From: Cohnella thermotolerans DSM 17683
GTDB lineage: Bacteria; Bacillota; Bacilli; Paenibacillales; Paenibacillaceae
Length of the DNA stretch: 47,571 nucleotides
Assembly: GCF_000429825.1 (NCBI RefSeq)
Contig: NZ_AUCP01000054.1
Span: 1-47,571 of the forward strand
Reading direction: 5' to 3'
In this document: positions 34,901 through 43,592 of the stretch, in pieces
How positions within the stretch are numbered: position 1 is the first letter of the stretch
Layout: each line of letters begins with the position of its first letter
Notes under the pieces: generated by a model
What the model saw: only the letters and a program-made list of their open reading frames with translations
Told to the model about the DNA's origin: nothing
The model's database searches: none
Program-made: the position numbers and the translations under genes

Positions 34901-37900
34901 GATTTATTACAAAAGCAATAGCGGTGCTGATTGGGTAACTTACAACAACTTGACTCTAGCCGAGCAAAGCGTTCTTGAGTTCCCCTTCGCAACATACTGG
35001 CCGAATAGCGACGGTTCGACTCGTCTTCATCTGATCGGTGTAGACGATACCGGAAATTATTATTCGTCGATTGAATACTTGGGAAAAGTCTACATTGTCG
35101 TTCACAACTCTGCAGGCCAAGTCATAAGGCAATTTGAAGTTCCAAGTTACCTTCAGTATATAGAGACCGTTGGGACCCCCGTTGCTTATTATGAATACTT
35201 CCTCGACCCGAGAAACCCCTACACGGTGGACGGAAAGGGGAACATCTGGACTTCTGACTCTGGAGTCGCGTACGTTATGACGCCGGCAGGGGATATCAAA
35301 AACCTTTATACTCTTTCGACGGATAAAGGCACTGCCACGAACCAGGTCATCGCTATTTTAAACGGCTCGGATGGTCTGGTAACGTATATTTCGCTGTTCC
35401 ATCCAACGAGCACAAGCGCGCCGCAGCTTGAATTTGTCACCTTCGATCCGGACACGTATCTGGTCGTGAATCATTCGGTATCCGGGACAACCATCTCGGC
35501 GGATGGCCGAAGCGGAAAGGTGACGACCAAGGATGCCAACCACCCGGATGCAAAAATGTACCCGTTAAATGTCATTCCGATTGGCGACCAGACGTACTTG
35601 ATCCAGGGCTATGCGTACTCCGATAGCAGCACCTATAAATCCAACCTCTACCTGGTCAAGGCAACCGGAGCACTTACCTATCCGAAAGCATACGACATCG
35701 GAACGCCGTCCTCGGATGTGTGGATCGGCAGCGTCATTCCGGAAGGATACAGCTTCCAAGGCGATCTGAAGCCGAGCACCGCTTCGACCGCCGGTGCCGG
35801 GTATGTGTACCTCGCGCAAGACGCCAAGAATTACTACAGCGCGGAGTTCGAAGGCGGACAGCTGAAGGTGAAAAAGACGGTAAACGGTACGGCGGCGACC
35901 GTATTCTCGAAGTCGTTCGCGCTCGTCGCCGGTCAGACGTATTCGGTCCGCTTCGTTCCGGAGAGCGGCGGATTTTCGGTCTACGTGAACAAGGTGAAGC
36001 AAGCCACGATCGCCGAAACGGGCTGGACCAGCGGCAAGTTCGGCGTCATCAGCCGAGGCCAGCCGGGCGTTACGTTTACGAATGCCTTTACCGAAGTGTC
36101 CGGCCAAAAGATCGGCAGCATCACGGGCGTTGCGCTGGTCGGTCAGGTGATCGAATACGACGTAACGTTCGACGATCCGGAAGGCGACCCGCGGATCAGC
36201 GCGGACGAAACATGGACGTATACCCACAACCCGAACGTGTTCCTGCAGCCGCAAGGAATCTGGAGCGAGAGCGGAAAATCGGTGAAAGCGCCGGTGATGT
36301 CGTTTCCGCTGCCGGGCGAGTATACGTTCAAGTTCAAGACGAAGGATGATCCGATTCCGGACTATCCGTACCCGAGCAGCGTCTTTGCCGGCTATCGGAA
36401 GGAATCGAACGAAGTCACCGGTACGATCCGCGTTCACCGCAGGCCGGTGGCTGTCCCCGGCGTCACCGTAGGGTCGGACCAGTCCATCTCGTATACGGAT
36501 AACTCCTACGACCCGGACCGCTACGATCCGGCGACCGGAGCGTATTCCACGGAGAATACGGGCATCGACTATCGATCGAACCACGGCATTATTGACCGCC
36601 ATTGGCGCTACCGGCTGAAAAATTCCGACGTCTATACGGACGGCCAGCCGAAAAAGCTGTCCAAAGGGAACTATGTCTTCGAGCTTAACGTAACGGATGA
36701 ATACGGTGCCGATAGCGGTTGGGTCGCGGTGGATGTGACAGTTAACGGTATTGTCGCGCAGCCGCCGATTCCCGGATTTACGGTGACGCCGGCGACATCG
36801 TACCGGAACGTCGATTTTACGATTGACTCGACGGCGAGAGACCCGCAGGACGGCGGCCGGGAAAATTTGATCCATCAATATTACATCAAGAACTTGACGA
36901 CCAATGGACCGGAATATGAAACGCCGTCCACGCGGACAACCTGGACGAGGCGCTTCTCCGAAGGCGGCGCGTTCCAAATCCGCCAGGTGGTGACGAACAG
37001 CTTCGGTCTCTCCGCGCAGGCGATCCATACTGTGACGGTCATCAACCGCAAGCCGATGGTGACGGTGACGACGCCGGCCAGCGCCGACCCGAACAACCCG
37101 GCGATGCTCAATTCCCTTCGCCCGCAGTTCATTTGGTCCTTCACGGATGCGGACGGGGATTTCCAGTCATCGTACCAGGTCAAGGTCTATCGCTACAACG
37201 GTGCGTCGCAAGCGGCAACGCTGCTGCAGGATTACGGAGTCAAAAGCGGCAACGTTCGGACGCTGACCGCTACATCCGATCTGCCGCAGAACCAGACGCT
37301 GTTCGTCATCGTGCAAGCTTCGGACGGCCAGCCTGACGGTTTAAGCGACTGGAGCGCGCCGAAATATTTTAAAGTCCGGAACGTCTATCCGCCGGTCGCC
37401 GGATTTACGGTAACGCCGACCACGACGTACCGGGGCGTGCCGGTGACGATCGACTCGACGGCCAGCGATCCGCAAGACGGGGACCGGACGAATTTGGCGC
37501 ATGCGTACTACATTCGGAACGCGACAGCCGGAGACGCAGAGACGCTGCAAAGCAACGTGCGAACGACGTGGACGAAAGCCTTCAGCTCGCTGGGCACGAT
37601 GCAGATTCGCCAGGTGGTCACGAACAGCGTCGGACTAAGCGCCGAGGCAACGCATACGGTTACGGTTGTGAACCGCAAGCCGGCCGGCGAAGTGATCACG
37701 CCCGCAAGCACGAGCCCGAGCTCGCCGACCCAGTTTACGACGCAGCGGCCGACTTTTCAATGGACGTACACCGATGCCGACGGAGATCCGCAAAGCAAAG
37801 TCGACCTGCGCATTTACTCGGTCAACCAAAGCGACCCGATCCTTTCGGCCACAGTAACGGGAACCGGCACGAGCTGGACGCCGAATGTCGATTTGCCTCG

Positions 37901-38699
37901 GGGTCCGGTGATGTACATCCGGATTCTTGTCTACGATGCCTACGACGGGGCGGAGAAGTGGAGCGAGCCGAAGTATTTCCGGCTTAATCAGCCGCCCACC
38001 GGGGATTTTAACTGGTCACCCGCCTTGATCTACGAGGGAGACCGGGTCGTCTTCCAAACGGCGGTCGACGATCCGGACCGGGACACGCTGGACGTCACCT
38101 ACGAGATCGAATCGCCGTCCGGCACGAAAGAAACGTTCCGTTACACGTTGAGCTATCCGTATGCTTCGACAGGCCCAACGCTGACTTCGGACGTTCCGGG
38201 CGTGTGGACGGCCACGCTGAAGGTCAGCGACCGCATCGCTCCCGAAGTCGTCAAAAGCAAAACGTTCCGCGTCTGGCCGCTGGGTTTGACGGGCCAAGTG
38301 CGCCATACCGACGAATGGGAGGCGAACCGTCTCCATTACAACGCCGAGCATCCCGGCGCGGAGAGGCCCGCCCATTGGTTTTGGGCAGGGGAGGCGTTCG
38401 TGCTGGACGCGCTGGCGACCGATACCGGAACCTCAACGACCAAAGCCGTCCGCATCGTCGCCGATGCCGGAGGCGGGCTGCGCAAAGCGCTGAAGCCTAC
38501 GAACGCTCCGGTCATGAGCGTCTGGACGGAGACGCTCGGCAGCAAGGACGCCGGGTTCGAGCTAAAGGATCTGCCGGAAGGAAACTATACGTTCGTTTTC
38601 ACCGTCACCTACAGCAACGGAGTCGTCAAAACCGCCCAGGCGACGATCCGCATCCAAGACACAGTCGACGATTACGTGGGAGTCCATCGAATACGCTAG
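31995..38699 (+). CDS. giant secreted multi-domain protein with PKD-like modules
   Basis: About 2,234 residues with a signal peptide ending near TASAAA. In order (numbering within a few residues): MucBP-like repeats (about 195-375); a PKD-like domain (about 492-585, YTWDHHV..GTYTITLNVKN); a second Ig-like domain; a long region, perhaps a beta-propeller, of short YVYSVG/IYLLVR strands (about 705-1235); a LamG-like sandwich (about 1238-1375); Ig-like modules; two tandem about-205-residue modules (1592-2003); and a C-terminal Ig-like segment. No LPXTG or SLH anchor and no catalytic motif seen. Start: ATG 31995 suits GAGGGTGA better than ATG 31986. Function unknown; surface or matrix role inferred. 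Confidence 0.85.
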   Translation: MKSKIKQVLHFLLIVCIVLSDFPAVPTASAAAPNLDFGNASIQPYKDPAEAPTKRFAVGFMSYETWPKDNGGWTNAAPDTGNPIPISYTYSFTFTDRTVSNVKVYTINETSKAKLYFNESRASSSGEGDYRLYSPFFSEIDSISQGTISGKGTSTAKIPVTINGLLQTANAYRIQCTMSTCGTEKTGYRFYFPVVFEFELDGLLTTKPFTRSGDSLGSGTSKSMQSGKSYTTSVSNISNYTYVGYKEIIDGKPGSFIESTSPPPATHYDGSYDEKQINLYYESNAAAGTIHVRHMVRNSSSGSFSQSSESSISVKTLPDTRTVTPDTSYGTVVGSSLSYSSYSNTVSGSKTVTTSLKTGQEEAWVTFFYENSSDVPADPGSVTASFDILPGNVINNGDSFTLRPKDFQLKSCTYQSHRYKIVGPDGQTYFTPNVYGMTTDSMYTADTYPPVIKYDSLHTIFIQVFSSCGSTGWLSPQTLQLTSQPPPPGPSGPVAVITGPSRVKAGQPLPYPITGERSWDWQDKPIVSYTWDHHVVQTDPVYNVQKYDTPGTYTITLNVKNSAGVLSDEATHQIEVVPNDPPVALLLVPPEDTRLGTAIIKSKSFSPDGDAIVSYKFEMKYDANNNGFSDDAWQTLQEGDSDTYTFRNPSRVGKYLFRLTACETGNICGTSDTQTESERTLNILNLEPTANVKTSSPVTEPDTRKPLTMDELYNSGTIASLGTGATGDKSGWVLQGGNLSTKSYKSDFGMFNENFGADDKYYGEDFVNRTLYASLQNNPTVSLLGTYDRNTIFFADEKYVYSVGRGSTTSTAVLTSYDKQLNVRWQNTWTMANNHGVVASNSETITSVMVKGDRIYLLVRATSLSFIGSKFDPYTYIFNRENGDLVAGPLNIGDRMQDTVNSTMYYFNNFYADSKGLIANTQPGSSYDCSTSLCRISYDLSSSEDYYGYFDISERYRKMPFYISQNNQSIYYKSNSGADWVTYNNLTLAEQSVLEFPFATYWPNSDGSTRLHLIGVDDTGNYYSSIEYLGKVYIVVHNSAGQVIRQFEVPSYLQYIETVGTPVAYYEYFLDPRNPYTVDGKGNIWTSDSGVAYVMTPAGDIKNLYTLSTDKGTATNQVIAILNGSDGLVTYISLFHPTSTSAPQLEFVTFDPDTYLVVNHSVSGTTISADGRSGKVTTKDANHPDAKMYPLNVIPIGDQTYLIQGYAYSDSSTYKSNLYLVKATGALTYPKAYDIGTPSSDVWIGSVIPEGYSFQGDLKPSTASTAGAGYVYLAQDAKNYYSAEFEGGQLKVKKTVNGTAATVFSKSFALVAGQTYSVRFVPESGGFSVYVNKVKQATIAETGWTSGKFGVISRGQPGVTFTNAFTEVSGQKIGSITGVALVGQVIEYDVTFDDPEGDPRISADETWTYTHNPNVFLQPQGIWSESGKSVKAPVMSFPLPGEYTFKFKTKDDPIPDYPYPSSVFAGYRKESNEVTGTIRVHRRPVAVPGVTVGSDQSISYTDNSYDPDRYDPATGAYSTENTGIDYRSNHGIIDRHWRYRLKNSDVYTDGQPKKLSKGNYVFELNVTDEYGADSGWVAVDVTVNGIVAQPPIPGFTVTPATSYRNVDFTIDSTARDPQDGGRENLIHQYYIKNLTTNGPEYETPSTRTTWTRRFSEGGAFQIRQVVTNSFGLSAQAIHTVTVINRKPMVTVTTPASADPNNPAMLNSLRPQFIWSFTDADGDFQSSYQVKVYRYNGASQAATLLQDYGVKSGNVRTLTATSDLPQNQTLFVIVQASDGQPDGLSDWSAPKYFKVRNVYPPVAGFTVTPTTTYRGVPVTIDSTASDPQDGDRTNLAHAYYIRNATAGDAETLQSNVRTTWTKAFSSLGTMQIRQVVTNSVGLSAEATHTVTVVNRKPAGEVITPASTSPSSPTQFTTQRPTFQWTYTDADGDPQSKVDLRIYSVNQSDPILSATVTGTGTSWTPNVDLPRGPVMYIRILVYDAYDGAEKWSEPKYFRLNQPPTGDFNWSPALIYEGDRVVFQTAVDDPDRDTLDVTYEIESPSGTKETFRYTLSYPYASTGPTLTSDVPGVWTATLKVSDRIAPEVVKSKTFRVWPLGLTGQVRHTDEWEANRLHYNAEHPGAERPAHWFWAGEAFVLDALATDTGTSTTKAVRIVADAGGGLRKALKPTNAPVMSVWTETLGSKDAGFELKDLPEGNYTFVFTVTYSNGVVKTAQATIRIQDTVDDYVGVHRIR
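36761..37996 (+). repeat. two tandem about-615-bp modules in the giant gene
   Basis: 36761-37385 and 37386-37996 encode parallel sequences: PGFTVTPATSYRNVDFTIDS versus AGFTVTPTTTYRGVPVTIDS; RDPQDGGRENL versus SDPQDGDRTNL; FTDADGD versus YTDADGD; WSAPKYFKV versus WSEPKYFRL. An internal duplication is clear. Confidence 0.9.
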
Positions 38700-38704
38700 C
38701 CCCC

Positions 38705-38757
38705 CGCGCCCGTTCCGCCGACGTTCGACCGAAACGTTGGAACGGGCGCTTGTCGTT
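38705..38757 (+). terminator. terminator-like hairpin after the giant gene
   Basis: GCGCCCGTTCC pairs with GGAACGGGCGC, with an inner ACGTT/AACGT pair; TTGTCGTTTTC follows. Confidence 0.7.
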
Positions 38758-38797
38758 TTCACCGAAACCCATGTTCGTCTCTTTGTTCTCATTCGTG

Positions 38798-38814
38798 CGA
38801 ACATTTGCTATAAT
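38798..38814 (+). promoter_or_regulatory. ruvC promoter -10 with partial LexA-like box
   Basis: TATAAT at 38809-38814; the -35 is not clear. CGAACATTTG at 38798-38807 is a good left half of the LexA consensus, but the right half is poor (about 10 of 14 overall). B. subtilis ruvAB is in the SOS regulon. Confidence 0.4.
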
Positions 38815-38855
38815 CTACTTTGGAACTTATAGAGCAGAGAGCGGGGAACAGGGGC

Positions 38856-39359
38856 ATGCGGGTTTTGGGGATCGACCCCGGCATTGCGATTATGGGCTTC
38901 GGGTTCGTCGACAAGATCGGCCACCGGATCGTTCCCGTTCAGTATGGCAGCATTCAGACGGAGGCGAATACGCCGACCGAGTCGAGACTCGTTCAAATTT
39001 ACGACGCTTCCTGCGAGCTTCTGGACCGATACAAGCCGCAGACGATTGCGGTGGAGAAGCTTTTTTTCAGCAAAAACGTCACGAACGCGTTTATCGTGGG
39101 GCAAGCGCGGGGCGTCCTGCTGCTGGCGGCGGCGCAGCGCGGCATTCCGGTGGGAGAGTACACGCCGATGCAGGTAAAGCAGGCGGTTGTCGGCTATGGA
39201 GGCGCCGAGAAAAAGCAGGTGCAGGAGATGGTTCGGCGGCTGCTGAAGCTGCCCGCCGTACCGAAGCCGGACGACGTAGCCGACGCGCTCGCCGTGGCGA
39301 TCTGCCACGCCCACTCGATCGTCCTGAACGACAGAATGAACGGAGTGACGCCAACGTGA
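38856..39359 (+). CDS. ruvC: Holliday-junction resolvase RuvC
   Basis: 167 residues. RNase H-fold nuclease that cuts Holliday junctions. The first acidic residue is in LGIDPGIAIMG (Asp7), the second in AVEKLFFSKN, and the C-terminal acidic pair in PDDVADALAVAICH; all are in place. The start is ATG 38856 after AACAGGGG. The stop overlaps ruvA (GTGA). B. subtilis lacks ruvC and uses RecU, so its presence is lineage information. Confidence 0.96.
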   Translation: MRVLGIDPGIAIMGFGFVDKIGHRIVPVQYGSIQTEANTPTESRLVQIYDASCELLDRYKPQTIAVEKLFFSKNVTNAFIVGQARGVLLLAAAQRGIPVGEYTPMQVKQAVVGYGGAEKKQVQEMVRRLLKLPAVPKPDDVADALAVAICHAHSIVLNDRMNGVTPT

Positions 39360-39982
39360 TCGATTTTTTGCGGGGCCGCGTGGTCCATATCGAGACCGAG
39401 TACGTCGTGCTCGACGTGCGGGACGTCGGCTACCGGGTGTTTACGCCCAACCCTTACGCTTTGGCTCGCAGCGAGGAGCCGATCGTCCTATACATACACC
39501 ACCATGTGCGCGAAGACGCGATTCAACTGTTCGGCTTTCCCACACGTGAGGAGCAATCGCTGTTCCGCCGGCTGCTGGACGTTTCCGGAATCGGACCCAA
39601 AGTGGCGCTCGGCGCGCTTGCGGGCGGCCGGCCGGAAGTGATCGCCACGGCCATTCAGTCGGAAAATATTCAATTTCTGACGAAGCTGCCCGGCATCGGC
39701 AAGAAGACGGCGCAGCGCATGATTCTGGATTTGAAGGACAAGCTGGGCGCCGTGGACGACCGTTGGACCGCCGCATCCTCGGTGCAACTCGCCATGGAAG
39801 CGGGCCCGGCAGCCGAATCCGGCGATTCCAACTGGGCGCTCGCCCGCGAAGCGTTGGCCGGTCTCGGCTACCGGGACGCGGAGCTTGACAAAGCCTGGCA
39901 CGCGATGAAAGGCCAGGTGACCGGGGAAGAGTCGCCGGACGCGTTGATGAAGCGGGCGCTCCAGCAATTGTTCCAGGGATAG
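39356..39982 (+). CDS. ruvA: Holliday-junction DNA helicase subunit RuvA
   Basis: 208 residues. Tetrameric junction-binding protein. The N-terminal OB fold (IDFLRGRVVHIETEYVVLDV) is followed by helix-hairpin-helix motifs (LLDVSGIGPKVALGAL and LTKLPGIGKKTAQRMILDL) and the C-terminal domain III that meets RuvB. GTG at 39356 overlaps the ruvC stop by 4 bases. Confidence 0.97.
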   Translation: MIDFLRGRVVHIETEYVVLDVRDVGYRVFTPNPYALARSEEPIVLYIHHHVREDAIQLFGFPTREEQSLFRRLLDVSGIGPKVALGALAGGRPEVIATAIQSENIQFLTKLPGIGKKTAQRMILDLKDKLGAVDDRWTAASSVQLAMEAGPAAESGDSNWALAREALAGLGYRDAELDKAWHAMKGQVTGEESPDALMKRALQQLFQG

Positions 39983-40021
39983 GTTGACAGCAAGGCGGCA
40001 GCGGGAGAGGAGGACTCGCGG

Positions 40022-41026
40022 GTGGAAGAGAGAATCGTCACCGCTCATTTGATGATGGAAGACCAGGCGGCGGAGTTCAGCCTGCGTCCGCGATATTTGG
40101 CCGAATATATCGGCCAGGCGCAAGTGAAGGACAATTTGAAAATTTATATCGAGGCGGCGAAGCTGCGGAACGAGGCGCTGGACCATGTGCTGCTGTACGG
40201 CCCGCCCGGACTCGGCAAGACGACGCTGTCGAACATTATCGCCAACGAGCTTGGCGTGAACATCCGCACGACCAGCGGTCCGGCCATCGAGCGGCCGGGG
40301 GATCTGGCGGCGATTCTGACCAATCTGCAGGAGAACGACGTCCTGTTCATCGACGAGATCCACCGGTTGCACCGAACCGTCGAGGAAGTGCTCTATCCGG
40401 CGATGGAGGATTACGCGCTCGACTTCATTATCGGCAAAGGGCCGAGCGCGCGTTCGGTGCGGCTCGACCTTCCGAAGTTCACGCTGATCGGCGCGACGAC
40501 GCGGGCGGGCCTTCTGTCCGCGCCGTTGCGGGATCGGTTCGGCGTCGTTAGCCGGCTGGAGTTCTACACGGAAGAAGAGCTCGCCTATATCGTCTCGCGG
40601 ACTTCGGATCTGCTCGGCATCGGCATTATCGGCGAGGCGTCGAGGGAGATCGCCAGGCGCTCGCGTGGAACGCCGCGGATCGCGAACCGGCTGCTGAAGC
40701 GGGTGCGGGATTACGCCCAGGTGCGCGGCGACGGCATCATTACCGAGGATTTGGCGCACGAGGCGCTGGAACGCATTCAGGTCGATCCGATGGGGCTTGA
40801 TGCCATCGACCATAAGATGCTGCAAGCGATGATCGCCAATTATCGCGGCGGGCCCGTCGGCGTCGATACGATCGCGGCATCCATCGGGGAAGAGGCCCAG
40901 ACGATCGAAGACGTCTATGAGCCTTACTTGCTGCAGATCGGCTTCCTGCAGCGAACGCCGCGCGGGCGCGTCGTGACCGCTGCGGCTTACCGGCATTTGG
41001 GGTTGCCCGTGCCGGAGAAGCCGTGA
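40022..41026 (+). CDS. ruvB: Holliday-junction DNA helicase motor RuvB
   Basis: 334-residue AAA+ ATPase. The Walker A is [12 protein letters not shown], Walker B is LFIDEIHRL, sensor 1 is GATTRAG and the arginine finger region is PLRDRFG. The C-terminal winged helix includes [13 protein letters not shown] 40022 is chosen ([11 protein letters not shown]). It forms the branch-migration complex with RuvA. The stop overlaps the next gene (GTGA). Confidence 0.97.
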   Translation: MEERIVTAHLMMEDQAAEFSLRPRYLAEYIGQAQVKDNLKIYIEAAKLRNEALDHVLLYGPPGLGKTTLSNIIANELGVNIRTTSGPAIERPGDLAAILTNLQENDVLFIDEIHRLHRTVEEVLYPAMEDYALDFIIGKGPSARSVRLDLPKFTLIGATTRAGLLSAPLRDRFGVVSRLEFYTEEELAYIVSRTSDLLGIGIIGEASREIARRSRGTPRIANRLLKRVRDYAQVRGDGIITEDLAHEALERIQVDPMGLDAIDHKMLQAMIANYRGGPVGVDTIAASIGEEAQTIEDVYEPYLLQIGFLQRTPRGRVVTAAAYRHLGLPVPEKP

Positions 41027-41484
41027 GCGGGCCGCGGGGCGAAGAAGGCAAGGCGCCCCCGAAGCTGTTCGTCGTCTATGACGGCGAATGCAATCTTTGC
41101 CTGGCGACGGCTGCCAAATTGCAACAAATCGACACCGTTTCGACGTTAGAATGGGTGACGCTGCAATCGCTGATATCCGGCGAGACGAAGCCATGGCCGG
41201 CGATCGCCGGGGTCGAGCCGGCTCAATTGGCCGCCCGGATGCACGTCACCGACGAGCAGGGGCGCGTGTTCGAAGGAGCCGACGCCGTCCTGCGGCTGTT
41301 GCGCGACGTTCCTTCCCTTCGCTGGCTCGGCATCGTCGGCGAATGGCCGGGCTTCCGAGGCGTTAGCCGATGGCTGTACCGGCTCGTCGCCCGATATCGC
41401 TATCAACTGTTCGGCAAGAACGAATCCTGCGCGGATGGAGTATGCACCCTGCCGCGAACGAAACCATCCGACGGAGGGAAATGA
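41023..41484 (+). CDS. DCC-family (DUF393) thiol protein
   Basis: 153 residues. [12 protein letters not shown] near residue 19 is the signature of the DCC/YuxK family, with a thioredoxin-like CxxC pair. The middle holds [19 protein letters not shown], and the C-terminus has an extra CADGVC motif. The family is called thiol-disulfide oxidoreductase; substrate unknown. GTG 41023 overlaps the ruvB stop by 4 bases, and its TGA overlaps the next gene start, so it is translationally coupled on both sides, odd for a repair operon. Confidence 0.88.
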   Translation: MSGPRGEEGKAPPKLFVVYDGECNLCLATAAKLQQIDTVSTLEWVTLQSLISGETKPWPAIAGVEPAQLAARMHVTDEQGRVFEGADAVLRLLRDVPSLRWLGIVGEWPGFRGVSRWLYRLVARYRYQLFGKNESCADGVCTLPRTKPSDGGK

Positions 41485-43592
41485 TGATGATTAAACGACC
41501 GACCCTGTTGTTGGGGAAAACGGCGATGCTGGGCGCGCTGCTTGCGGCCGTCGCCGTGGGATCGACCGGAGCCGTGGCGGAAGCGGTTCAGGTTCCGGAC
41601 CAAATCCGGGTTGCGTTGTTCGTGGACCTCGGGTCGAAATACCAATCGCTCACGCCCGTTGTCACGCTAGGTTCGACGGGAGCGATGAAGCTGTCGCTGA
41701 ACGGCGTTCCGGTCGCTTCGGCCGCGGCCGGACAGACGCTGCGCTTCGCCGTGGACGGCTATCGCGCGAAGCTGCTCGAGACGGCGGATTACAGCACGGC
41801 GATTGCCGTGCTCAAGAAGGTGCAGGCGTCTTCCAAAGCCGGGTTCGTCACGGCGCTGAAGAAGAACGGCAAGACCGTTTACCAGGTGACGGAAGGCAAC
41901 TACAGCACGGCTGCGGCGGCTGCCGCGGCTTTGACGAAATGGACGAACGCGGGTGTGACGGCCGGGATGCAATCGCTAACGGCCGCTTCCGTCGTCGGTC
42001 CTTGGGCGGTGGAAGCGGGCCCTTACGCCAGCGAAGCGGAAGCGTCCGCGGCCTTGACCCGGATCGGCGCCGCGGGACTGGACGCTTTCCTCGCGCGCAA
42101 GCCTGCGAACGGAAGCGTTGCCTATTATGTGCGGATCGGACAAGCCTCCGATCCCGCGGGGCTCGAGGCGCTTCAGCAAGCCGCCGCGGCGGCCGGACAG
42201 ACGGCCCGAATCCCGAACGCTGGAGATCCGTACGTCGTCGTGCGAAGCGACGCGACTTCCGGAACGGCCGCGCAAACGTCGCCGCTGTATGCGCTGCCCC
42301 AGTCGGCCGGGATCGCCTTGAGAGTCGATCCGGCCGGCAACCAAGGCATTCAGGTTGCGGAGAGAAGCAAAGGAACGTATCGCGGAAGCATGGAGATCAG
42401 CGTGCTCAACAACAACCTCGCGCTTGTGAACGAGCTGCCGCTGGAGCAATATTTGTACTCGGTCGTCGGCTCCGAAGTCGTCGCGAGTTGGCCGCTCGAG
42501 GCCCAGAAGGCGCAAGCCGTGGCGGCCCGTTCCTACGCTTTGGCGAGGGGCGCCGGCTTTCAGATCGCGGACGTGGTCGATACGACCGTCAGTCAGACGT
42601 ACACCGGCATGGCGAGCGAGAACGCACAAGCGATCGCGGCAGTCGACGCGACAGCCGGCGAAGTGCTGACTTACCAGGGGAAAATCGTCGAGGCGGTGTT
42701 CTCTTCCAACGCCGGAGGCATCACGGCCGACAATCTGACCGAAGCTTGGGGCAACGACACGCCGTATCTGGCCAGCGCGGTTTCCAGTCCGGACGCCGGC
42801 CCGCAGGAGGGCAAGCTCGATTGGTATCGGGTCGTGCTGTCCAGCGGCAAGATCGGCTACATCCGCAGCGATTTGCTCAAGGATAGCGGGACGAAGAACG
42901 AAGCGGGCATCCCGCTTTACGAAGTGACGGGCAACGGCGTCGCGGTTCGGCCGAGTCCGCAAATTTCGGCAACCGCAGCTCCGATCGCCACCGCCAACGC
43001 GGGAGAGAAAGTCGTCGTGCTGAAGCGCGTTCCGGAATATACGAGCTATAGCTGGGTTGAAGGTCCTTTAACCGCAAGCCAGCTTCTGACCTCCATCAAC
43101 AAGCGGGCCAAGACGAAGCTGACGAATCTGACGACGCTCGAAGTATCGAAGCGCGGCCCTTCCGGACGGGCGGCGGAGATCGCCGTCAACGGCAAGCCCG
43201 TCGATGTCGGCGTACCGGACAATTTGAGGGGCGCATTAGGCGGAATCAGGAGCACCTTGTTCGAGATTGAGGAGACGGGCCGGTTTACGGTGCTCGGCGC
43301 GAACGGAGAGCGCAAGGAATTCCCCTCGGATGCGTCTTCCTTGCAGATCGAAGGGGCGAACGGGGCTCGCGCCCAGGCCGGGGACCGCAATCTGATCCTC
43401 TTGGGCGCCAAAGGCGAGCTGCGGGCGGCCACGACGACCCCTGAGTTTATTATAAGCGGCAAAGGCTACGGCCACGGGCTCGGCATGTCCCAATGGGGCG
43501 CCAAAGGGCTGGCGGACCAGGGGTATGACTATCAATCGATCCTGTTATACTACTACAAGAATGTAAAGATCGAGAAGGATGTCTCCGAATGA
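41484..43592 (+). CDS. SpoIID/LytB-domain exported protein with SPOR-like repeats
   Basis: About 702 residues with a signal/anchor helix ([19 protein letters not shown]). SPOR-like repeats (about 115-240) precede a SpoIID domain: [35 protein letters not shown], and [17 protein letters not shown]. Between the two SpoIID halves there appears to be an SH3-like insert (about 446-527, with GVAVRPSP). The end has [17 protein letters not shown]. SpoIID is a lytic transglycosylase for engulfment; this may be a related wall-trimming enzyme, not necessarily SpoIID itself. Three ATGs (41481, 41484, 41487) follow GGAGG; I use 41484. Confidence 0.88.
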   Translation: MMIKRPTLLLGKTAMLGALLAAVAVGSTGAVAEAVQVPDQIRVALFVDLGSKYQSLTPVVTLGSTGAMKLSLNGVPVASAAAGQTLRFAVDGYRAKLLETADYSTAIAVLKKVQASSKAGFVTALKKNGKTVYQVTEGNYSTAAAAAAALTKWTNAGVTAGMQSLTAASVVGPWAVEAGPYASEAEASAALTRIGAAGLDAFLARKPANGSVAYYVRIGQASDPAGLEALQQAAAAAGQTARIPNAGDPYVVVRSDATSGTAAQTSPLYALPQSAGIALRVDPAGNQGIQVAERSKGTYRGSMEISVLNNNLALVNELPLEQYLYSVVGSEVVASWPLEAQKAQAVAARSYALARGAGFQIADVVDTTVSQTYTGMASENAQAIAAVDATAGEVLTYQGKIVEAVFSSNAGGITADNLTEAWGNDTPYLASAVSSPDAGPQEGKLDWYRVVLSSGKIGYIRSDLLKDSGTKNEAGIPLYEVTGNGVAVRPSPQISATAAPIATANAGEKVVVLKRVPEYTSYSWVEGPLTASQLLTSINKRAKTKLTNLTTLEVSKRGPSGRAAEIAVNGKPVDVGVPDNLRGALGGIRSTLFEIEETGRFTVLGANGERKEFPSDASSLQIEGANGARAQAGDRNLILLGAKGELRAATTTPEFIISGKGYGHGLGMSQWGAKGLADQGYDYQSILLYYYKNVKIEKDVSE

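Noticed and set aside
35565..37028. Minus-strand open frame inside the giant gene
   Set aside because: Basic low-complexity shadow; the plus strand shows clear duplicated modules.
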